This document shows, in pieces, positions 57,401 through 64,000 of a DNA stretch of 64,000 nucleotides. The notes beneath the pieces are model-generated. The model searched no databases. It saw only the letters and a list, made by a program, of their open reading frames with translations, and was not told where the DNA came from. How positions within the stretch are numbered: position 1 is the first letter of the stretch; every line of letters begins with the position of its first letter. The translations under genes and the position numbers were made by a program. Location: assembly GCA_037179385.1 (NCBI GenBank), contig CM074185.1, forward strand, positions 5,823,371 through 5,887,370, given 5' to 3'. This stretch comes from Holothuria scabra (taxonomy: Eukaryota; Echinodermata; Holothuroidea; Aspidochirotida; Holothuriidae).

Positions 57401-57950
57401 TAGGCTATTGCAGATGGGTTGTTGGAATGATGAAATTTGTCTTCTACGGAGTTTTTTACTCGACAGTGCAGTCTTATTCTTAGACCTGTCTTACTTATCG
57501 CTTTTATATACTTTAGGTTATCGCTCGATCAGTTGCGAGTCGTGGCCAAACATAAACTTGCTACGTTATTATTTTTATTAGAAAAAGAAGTGTATGGGAA
57601 TTATTAAAACAGTTTTTAAGCAGAACAATGACGACAGTTTTCTTCCGTCAAAAAGGCGACAAGAAGTCCTTGCTATAGAGTGTAGTAAGGAGCGTGTCTG
57701 TTTAATAATGTGATGACAGACGAATCGCAGCTAATAGCTATAACTTAGGGACATCGATATTTTGGTCACGGTATTCAGGTTTCATGATAGGTCGTATAGA
57801 TGTTGCTATTGGGTGATTCGGTTTTCTGATTTGTGTAGGACAACATCGTTCACGCAGGGAGTTGCTCAAGTTACTATTTATTACTGAACTAATAAATTAT
57901 TGGAGAAGGGATAGTTGTGACGTATGTGTACGGGATTAACCCTCAAGTGC
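54467..57950. other. No gene; transposon ends and purine tract
   Basis: It contains a CAGGGGCGTAACCAGCAGGG terminus with a poly-C run at 55027-55062, followed by about 180 bases of pure purine on + (55071-55250). At 55660-55760 and 56860-56935 there are copies of the repeat family described at 17.2 kb. At 56518-56537 there is a perfect 20-base palindrome CAGGGAGTTGCAACTCCCTG. The AGG-rich frames across the purine tract are artefacts. Confidence 0.5.
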
Positions 57951-57951
57951 C

Positions 57952-58105
57952 CGGCTCCAGTCGGTGCATATTTGCGCGCCCCGGGGGTCGGCGGAAAAGC
58001 GGTCGTAACACGTTCTGCATTGGCTTCCGTAGGCTATTGACCCTGTGACCTTGAACTATTGTCTCTCTAGTTGTTGTGGCAGAATTTTCGGGTAGCTACC
58101 ACCGA
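57952..58105 (+). repeat. Dispersed repeat, copy 2 (first at 34.1 kb)
   Basis: It matches 34105-34265 over about 155 bases, with blocks GGCGGAAAAGCGG, TAGGCTATTGACCC-GTGACCTT, AACTATTGTCTCTCT and TTTTCGGG-AGCTAC. In this copy an ATG with a THAP-like start follows 170 bases downstream. Confidence 0.75.
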
Positions 58106-58278
58106 TCTCTATAGTAAACCTGGATAGGGCTTGTGGCAGTATTTTTGAAGTCACCTTGCCGCCATCTTACCACTCCCAAAACACAGATTACGTAAACGCA
58201 CTTGCAACCACTTAAGTACAATAAAGCTACGCACGGTTAGCAAGACTTCATAAGAAACTGGGCAATTTAGCAACAAAA

Positions 58279-58323
58279 ATGCCATCGTGTGCGGCTATCA
58301 ATTGCACCAATGGCCCAGTTTAA
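58279..58323 (+). pseudogene. Possible THAP-domain N-terminal exon remnant
   Basis: The 14-codon frame reads MPSCAAINCTNGPV then stop. The start MPSCAAINCTN, with its C-x4-C pair, is the typical opening of THAP DNA-binding domains, which have a C2CH zinc site. The rest of the C2CH site is absent here, and no convincing donor follows. It could be a tiny first exon, a broken gene, or a THAP-bearing transposase remnant. Function cannot be claimed. Confidence 0.35.
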
Positions 58324-59427
58324 AGATTGCCAAAGAACATTTCACTAATAAATGGATAGGTAGAAACAAAAATATGCAAATAACAAGGCTCATAAGTAGA
58401 CAGGTGGATGGGTGACCTCGAGTCATGATTTTCAATCATTCATGGCTGGCATCATTATTGGGGATAAAGAGCAAGAGCAGTCCCCCCCCCCCCCCCCAAA
58501 CTTATTTTGAAGCAACAGCTAAATTTCACAATTTTCCTCTTTTTCTCCTTAAAGTATCCTTCATCATATTTTATAACTTCAATATTCCATGTTCAGAGGT
58601 AAACCAAGCAGTCACTCCTAGTAAATTTCACATTTGAAGAGAAAAAATGTTGTCACATGTCTCTCAACAGCCAATCATGAAACAGGACAGTCAACTACAC
58701 TACCTCAAGTTGGGGTGACTGCTCTTGCCCTTTTTGAGGTCCCCGTCGGTGGGTTCGGGACGGTTTTGGTTATTTGATAAAGCATATTTAGACAACTCTT
58801 GCTGTAGTTTTCAACAGGCTGCAGTGCACCATTATAATGCTCTTCGTTGCAATTTTGGTCAAGAGCGGCCTACACTGAACATCATTTACTGTTGTTTTGG
58901 TTAAACCACATTTACTTTGACTCATTACATTGTCACTGTCTAAGGCAAACAAGGCGGGCGTGCAGGGGGGCACTCGCCCTCCCAATTCGGCAAAACCGGT
59001 TGTCTATTCGGCCCAGGGCAGAACATGGGCAAAACATGGGCAAAACATGATAACCGGTGACACTATAATTGGGCAAAAATGCTCTTGCCCCCTCATAGAA
59101 AACAAGGCCTACCCCGTACGCCTTTGCATGGTCACCATTTTTTTTTAATACTGTAGCACAATCTTATTTAGTTTGTTTGTAATTTATTCATTTTGTTGAC
59201 TGCATAGACAGGGAATTGCACTAAACAACAACTCCCTGCAAAGAGTGACTTTCAAATAGGAAAAGGGGGGAGTGTGAGTTTGTTGGGCGCAAAATCTTCA
59301 TTACTAGTCACCATTTTTAGACTTTCACTGATTTGCTGCTGTGTCAATAAACATTATTATAGCTGAGCATACACTTCCCACATTCAACTCTTAATTGTAG
59401 GCCTGAAGTTCTTGAAGCTTTCAGCAC
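58324..59427. other. No gene; poly-C tract and short direct repeats
   Basis: Poly-C lies at 58481-58497. AAGAGCAAGAGCAG near 58470 and ACTGCTCTTGCCCTTTTTG near 58717 form an inverted pair. GGGCAAAACAT is repeated three times at 59027-59049. Interrupted CAGGGAATTG...CAACTCCCTG arms lie at 59211-59240. Probably a decayed element. Confidence 0.4.
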
Positions 59428-59497
59428 TTTCACCCACTTTGAACTGTATTGAGTCAAGAAAATTTCACCCACTTTAAACTGTATTGAGTCAAGAAAA
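59428..59497 (+). repeat. 35 bp tandem duplication
   Basis: The unit TTTCACCCACTTTGAACTGT followed by ATTGAGTCAAGAAAA occurs twice, with one base different. A very recent local duplication. Confidence 0.9.
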
Positions 59498-62050
59498 TTT
59501 AAGCGCAGAGTGCTAGGCTACAAGTAGAAATTGCCATGAAAGAGATTGTTGGGGGGACTGGGGGGTTTGAAGGGGAGGACAGGGTTACGGGTATGAATAC
59601 ATAGATACTGGTGGGGGTACTAGTATGGGATAAAGGAGTGTTTCAAGGGTGTTAATGATTTTTATGAGACTTGCTGTGGGCTGTTAGTATGAGTGTATGA
59701 CAATAATTATTTTTACAATATCAAGTGCAATTATTTTTTAATCTTTATTTAAAAACTAAAGCAATGTAATTTTTAACATTGAAGTGATAATTTTTTATTT
59801 TTATGATTTAAAGAGGTGATTAAATTAAGAGAGCATCGAGTTCAAAAGGAGACTGTATTTTTATTTTCTTTTGTCATTTTACATGGTTTTAATCTGTTAT
59901 CAGTACCCCTTCAGTCCATGGAACTGCCTTCAACTTAACAATTTCATTATGCACATGTATAGTGCTACGAACACCTTTTGGGTCCTCAGTCTGCCCGTGT
60001 ATCACTAGCGTAGCCAGCGGGGGGACAAGGGGGCAGAGTGCCCCCCCCCCCCCAGAAATTTTGGGGACGCGATGGGCGATTTTGAAAAAATGAAGGAGAG
60101 CCCAAAAAAAATAAATAAATAAAAAAGATAAACGGCAAGAGGAGGGAGGGAATCGGGGGTATTTTTTACAGTTTTTCGGGGGGGGGGGGGCTCTTAGTCG
60201 TTACGATAAAGTATGCAGTCCCCGACGACGACTTGTCTCCACGATGGTTAACCTGTTTTTTGCTCTCAAGGGACAATCTCCCTAATAAGAACCCAAATTT
60301 TCGGCGCGCTACGCGCGCTGTAGGATTCACTCCAGTTTTTTCAATGCCCAGTTCCATTCCACATATCTAGGGAGTGTTAAGTTTTGTCAACCTTACCAAC
60401 TAACGGGTAGGCAGAGTACACAGGTTATAAAACAAGTCGTAAATTTCATCCCATATCACAAAGCCTAAGTTGCTGTACTCTTGTGTGTGTCATGCGATAG
60501 GTCGGTTGGCCGGTGAGCGACTCACGGAGCATAGTTTGGCTACTTTATCGGGTATTCCAGGTGGTTTCGACACAAACCCTATAAGTTCTATTTTTTCCTT
60601 ATGTTCTTAATGATTACATAGGCTATGTTATTTTAATTTGTAAGCCTACCACAAAATTTTCGCGCGCTTCGCGCGCTTTGCAATTTCACGATTCAGACTC
60701 AAAAGAACATTATCAGTGCGCAACTCGGCTTTAAAATATTAAAGACACAGTATCGTGGCGCGAAACGGGGGCGACATTTGTACAGCCTTCAAAAAAATTG
60801 TTATCCCACCCAAAATCCCGGATGTAGCCCATAGACACCGTATGATAACAGTTCATACGATTGCGTGGGATAGCGTACTGCTACATATGCTTGTTTGTGT
60901 GAGCGTTAACATGCGAAGTATCTGTGTTAATAACTTAAATTTGTATGTAGCAGGGAGTTGTTTTCCTGATACAAGTGAGTACAGTACCTTGCTCAGTGAC
61001 AACAGAGAGACCCTTGGGAATTTTCCCAATATCTTGGGAATTTTGAACCGTTTCGATCATTCTTTTCCTTCCCACTTTGAAAAAAGAAATATTGTGTGAT
61101 TGTTTCTTTTTCTACTTTTTTTAAATCACTTATTAATTAGTTATGAAATATGTGAATAAGTTCTAATAAGAATGCCAAGGTGGCTAATTTGTATTAAATT
61201 TCTGGCTTAATTGTTTTGAGTTTTAATCATCAGTTTGACTTCGATGCTCTTAGCGGCTATTATTACTGTAGTTCAACGTTGAGAGGCTATACGTTGTTAT
61301 TCGAGACGTGATCTTGGGAACTTCTAAAAAGACGAACTGGCCTAGGAAACCTGCATTGAACTTGAGATATTGGTCGAAGCGAAGGGGCTAGTCTTAGTCT
61401 TACGACAACAAAATGTCTTCCTGTTCAGAACTTCAGAAAGAAAAAATCGAAGGACTGCAGCGTTTGCACACGTTGTCACGAGAAGGAGAAATCAAACGAG
61501 AAAAATACAGTAGCAAACGAAATACGGAGTGCCCTTTCTCATTCTCACGCGGAATAGGCCCTACCTAACGTTACATCGCCGCAGAAAAAGCAGGTTGATT
61601 GTTTGGGGAATGGAAAGTTTCTTGTTTATAACGGCGATTTTGCGAAACATCATCTCACAAATCATGATCAAAGGTAAGTGAAATGGGTTTGTTCAGTTAC
61701 TGATAGTAAAAAGTAAACAGGATTCCCGTCTCGTTATTGATCCACATATACCCATCCCACACGCGTGTTTAGCTTATGTACAGTACAGAGTATGCACAGG
61801 CCTAGTCACTGAACGTGACTGTATAATCCGCTCCTTGTAGTCACTCCTTACTACCAGAAATGAAGTGTATAGCATAGGAACGTAATGCTGGGTCCTGTTC
61901 AAGGGCTAGCACAGGCCTAACGTTAGGACAATTGTATTAGTAGCTATATGCCTAGTGAAGCTTTTGACGAGCTAGCACAGGTTACAGCAGAAGTGATCAG
62001 CACTACATTTACCACTTCATCAAAATGGTAACCCCAGAATAAGCCGCACT
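59498..62050. other. No gene recognised; hAT-like terminus and CGCG palindromes
   Basis: CACTAGCGTAGCCAGCGGGG with a following poly-C is at 60006-60053. Palindromic GCGCGCTACGCGCGC-type sequence lies near 60304, and GCGCGCTTCGCGCGC near 60662, both typical of the inner ends of the CAGTGGCG-ended elements. The frame at 60755-61099 (+) has no recognisable domain. Confidence 0.45.
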
Positions 62051-62051
62051 T

Positions 62052-62212
62052 GTTATGTTTGTCTGATTCAGAAGAAAAGAAAGACACCATCGGCTAATTA
62101 TAACACCTGTTTATTCGGTAACTAACTGATCCAACGTGTATCAAATATGGCGGAGTACCTTTCACACACAGCTTCCACTTTCAACATCATAATTTCCTGA
62201 CATATCATAACA
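62052..62212 (-). mobile_element. 3' LTR of Ty3/Gypsy element (161 bp)
   Basis: On the minus strand the LTR starts TGTTATGATATG and ends ACAAACATAACA, with the perfect inverted termini TGTTATG/CATAACA. It carries a polyadenylation signal in CCGAATAAACAGG. A purine tract lies immediately 5' on that strand, and pol lies about 270 bases further upstream, which fixes this as the 3' LTR. At 161 bases it is short for the group. The 5' LTR lies beyond the window end, so identity between LTRs cannot be measured. The base 3' of it would start the target duplication (GCACT on +). Confidence 0.85.
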
Positions 62213-62226
62213 TCCGTCTCCTTAAG
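62213..62226 (-). promoter_or_regulatory. Polypurine tract of the Ty3/Gypsy element
   Basis: On the minus strand CTTAAGGAGACGGA immediately precedes the TGTTATG start of the LTR. In this position the purine run AAGGAGACGGA would prime plus-strand DNA synthesis. Confidence 0.75.
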
Positions 62227-62484
62227 AAATAATTCTGACGAAAATTCATGGAAATTTTGAACAGGAAAATGACAGATTGAAAAAGCCTTGATAATAAAGA
62301 ATGTAACTAACTTCGACTTGTACTGTGTTGGTTTCTTTTTTCTTATGAGATAAACTAAAAATATTTACACTACTGTACTTCTTGTACTGTACTTTCCTGG
62401 TCATGACTAAACATATCATCCATAGTACAAATGCAAAACATGAATCTTGGATCTAAAAGACAAAGAAAATAAAACAAAACAACA

Positions 62485-63999
62485 TCATTTCATGACGTAA
62501 TCTTTGTACCTCTCTGGAGGCTTGCGATTTCTGACTGGACGGCTGTATGGGTTACTCATGGTCTGTGGTGGACTTGTCCCTTCTGTACTTTCTGTTAGGA
62601 CTGGGGGATTAGGATGGGTTGTGGGGAGTTCCCCTGTGGAAGGATTCTTGGAGGGTGTTTCTGGGGAGGGTCTAACATGAATACGGTCACGCTGATACTG
62701 TGCACCATCAGACGTTTGTAGGGTGTACTTCCTATCTGATTCAGTGTCTACCACTTTACCTTTTTGCCAGTTAGAGTTAGGGGTCTTTTGGAACCAAACC
62801 TTTGTGTCAGGGTCAATGGGGGGTGGTTCCTGCTGATATGTTGCATACGCAGCAGTATAGCGTTCCTTGGTTTCTACAACACTTTCGTCCCCTTCTGTGG
62901 AAAAATGAATAACAGGTAAGTGAGTTTTGATTCTCCTTTTGAACATCAGAGTATATGGAGATGGAATATCTGACGATATAGGTGTGTCCCTTAACAAAGA
63001 TAAAACGTCTCTGAGTGAGGCTTTAGTGTCTTCACTATTAGTCTTTTTTAACATGTTCTTAATAGTTTGAATGTTTCTTTCTGCCCGTCCATTGGCTTGT
63101 TGGTGGTGTGGGGCACTGGTCTCATGGACTATCTCATGTTTCTCACAAAACTCCTTCATGACTAGACTTGTAAGCTGAGGACCATTGTCTGAAATAAGTT
63201 TGGTAGGGCGACCAAAATCTGTGAATATGGCATCCAACTTGTCAACAACTGTATCACTTCGGGTGTTTGGTAAGTAATCTGCCCAAACAAATCCTGTGAA
63301 GTAGTCAACTGCTAGCAAGTACTGTTGATTTTTGTACTCGAATAGATCAACTCCTACAGTTTCCATTGCTCTAGTTGAATGTATGGGTTTTACTGGAAGC
63401 TTAGATTGGCTTCTTTGGTATGTTTGACATGGAATGCATGCTTTGATCATACGTTCAATGTCAGTATTGAGGCCTGGCCAGAACACTGCTTGTCTAGCCC
63501 TGAGTCTAGTTTTCTCAATCCCTTGGTGCTGCTGGTGTAGGATACTGAGAATTTTAGGCCTCATTGTTGTTGGAATTATAATTCTAGATCCCTTTAAAAC
63601 TAGACCGTTATGAATAGCTAGTTCATTACGATGTTGCCAGTATGCATGCGAGATTTCATTACACTGGTTCTTTTCTGACGGCCAACCTTTAATAATGTAG
63701 GTTTTCAGAGTTTGCAATATGGTATCGCTTACCGTGGCTGCTTTGATTCTCTCAATGATAAATGGTTTCATGATGGTTATCTCATGAACCTGAACATCAA
63801 TGTATGGGATCTGGGTTGTCTTTCTGTCTGTAGCTATGCAGCGTGATAAACAGTCAGCTATTGGCACGTTTTGACCTGGTACGTACTTAATAATGTACTT
63901 GTACCCTTGTAGTTGAAGCATGAGTCTTTGAAGACGGCTAGGCATTTTGCTAATGTCTTTCTTAGCAATTTCCTCAAGAGGTTTGTGGTCTGAGCATAT
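62485..63999 (-). CDS. pol: Ty3/Gypsy pol, C-terminal part (RNase H end, integrase), open to window edge
   Basis: The frame is open from the window edge to TGA at 62485, about 504 codons without a stop. Counting from the internal Met at 63945: upstream residues CSDHKPLEEI and GYKYIIKYVPGQNVPIADCLSR form the end of RNase H. The integrase zinc finger has H137/H140 and C170/C173. The integrase core has D200 in VGVDLFEY, D253 in ISDNGPQ and E289 in NGRAER, a DD35E spacing. A GPY/F-like SH3 segment lies around 385-430, and a basic Pro-rich tail ends PVRNRKPPERYKDYVMK. No chromodomain is seen. It would cut and join element DNA into host chromosomes in the nucleus. The Met at 63945 is internal, not the start. 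The open frame and complete catalytic set suggest a young copy. Confidence 0.93.
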   Translation of the reverse strand: MCSDHKPLEEIAKKDISKMPSRLQRLMLQLQGYKYIIKYVPGQNVPIADCLSRCIATDRKTTQIPYIDVQVHEITIMKPFIIERIKAATVSDTILQTLKTYIIKGWPSEKNQCNEISHAYWQHRNELAIHNGLVLKGSRIIIPTTMRPKILSILHQQHQGIEKTRLRARQAVFWPGLNTDIERMIKACIPCQTYQRSQSKLPVKPIHSTRAMETVGVDLFEYKNQQYLLAVDYFTGFVWADYLPNTRSDTVVDKLDAIFTDFGRPTKLISDNGPQLTSLVMKEFCEKHEIVHETSAPHHQQANGRAERNIQTIKNMLKKTNSEDTKASLRDVLSLLRDTPISSDIPSPYTLMFKRRIKTHLPVIHFSTEGDESVVETKERYTAAYATYQQEPPPIDPDTKVWFQKTPNSNWQKGKVVDTESDRKYTLQTSDGAQYQRDRIHVRPSPETPSKNPSTGELPTTHPNPPVLTESTEGTSPPQTMSNPYSRPVRNRKPPERYKDYVMK

Positions 64000-64000
64000 T

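Noticed and set aside
57856..59240. 1.4 kb element with CAGGGAGTTG termini
   Set aside because: The two ends face correctly, but the flanking bases show no target duplication and the right end has a second arm only 12 bases away.

Overview
This is a window of AT-rich nuclear DNA from an animal. The coding pieces are small exons with GT-AG splice sites, such as two phase 1-1 sushi exons. Most of the sequence is transposon-derived: L1/Tx1-like and Rex1-like LINEs, two Penelope-like elements, tRNA-derived SINEs, hAT-like DNA transposons, MITEs and a Ty3/Gypsy element. This mix suits an invertebrate, plausibly a marine deuterostome such as an echinoderm. I cannot name the species, and that placement is inference. 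A 100-base N run at 7893-7992 shows it is an assembled scaffold.

Host-gene content is sparse. At 4.7-5.5 kb (+) two sushi/CCP exons lie inside a locally duplicated block. At 12.1-14.2 kb (-) there is an intron-poor gene for an unusual protein: a VWA domain with a complete metal-site signature, then a papain-like cysteine protease with Cys, His and Asn in order, then a zinc ribbon. Two frame changes split it, so it is either a recent pseudogene or carries assembly errors. No other region shows a convincing host gene.

Layout: 0-4 kb, sparse sequence with an old SINE copy. 4-7 kb, sushi exons and duplicated flanks. 8.1-8.5 kb, two abutting MITEs (third copy at 54.3 kb). 12-14.3 kb, the VWA-protease gene. 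17-20 kb, decayed hAT-like elements, one carrying a further long-TIR insert. 20.7-21.1 kb, a 429 bp MITE with 56 bp perfect TIRs and 20 GATC sites. 21.5-25.3 kb, a LINE tail and a SINE split by a 1.4 kb TA-flanked element. 26.6-30.1 kb, a degenerate L1/Tx1-like LINE (-). 30.1-34.05 kb, two Penelope-like elements in opposite orientations separated by long (AT)n tracts; the plus-strand copy is followed by a well-formed hammerhead ribozyme. 34.8-35.5 kb, a LINE ORF1 fragment. 36.1-37.6 kb, a TIR element. 38.3-39.1 kb, degenerate tandem units carrying DR1 nuclear-receptor motifs. 42.0-43.1 kb, a Rex1-like LINE with a tRNA-Asp-derived SINE inserted in it. 43.1-44.2 and 51.9-53.0 kb, two inverted copies of one element with a 105 bp minisatellite. 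45-48 kb, nested hAT-like elements and a hAT transposase tail. 53-62 kb, MITEs and transposon ends. 62.05-64.0 kb, the 3' part of a Ty3/Gypsy element with an open pol frame and a 161 bp LTR.

The genes do not form a pathway. The window is best read as a layered record of transposon insertions around one or two host loci. The order of some insertions can be read from target-site duplications.
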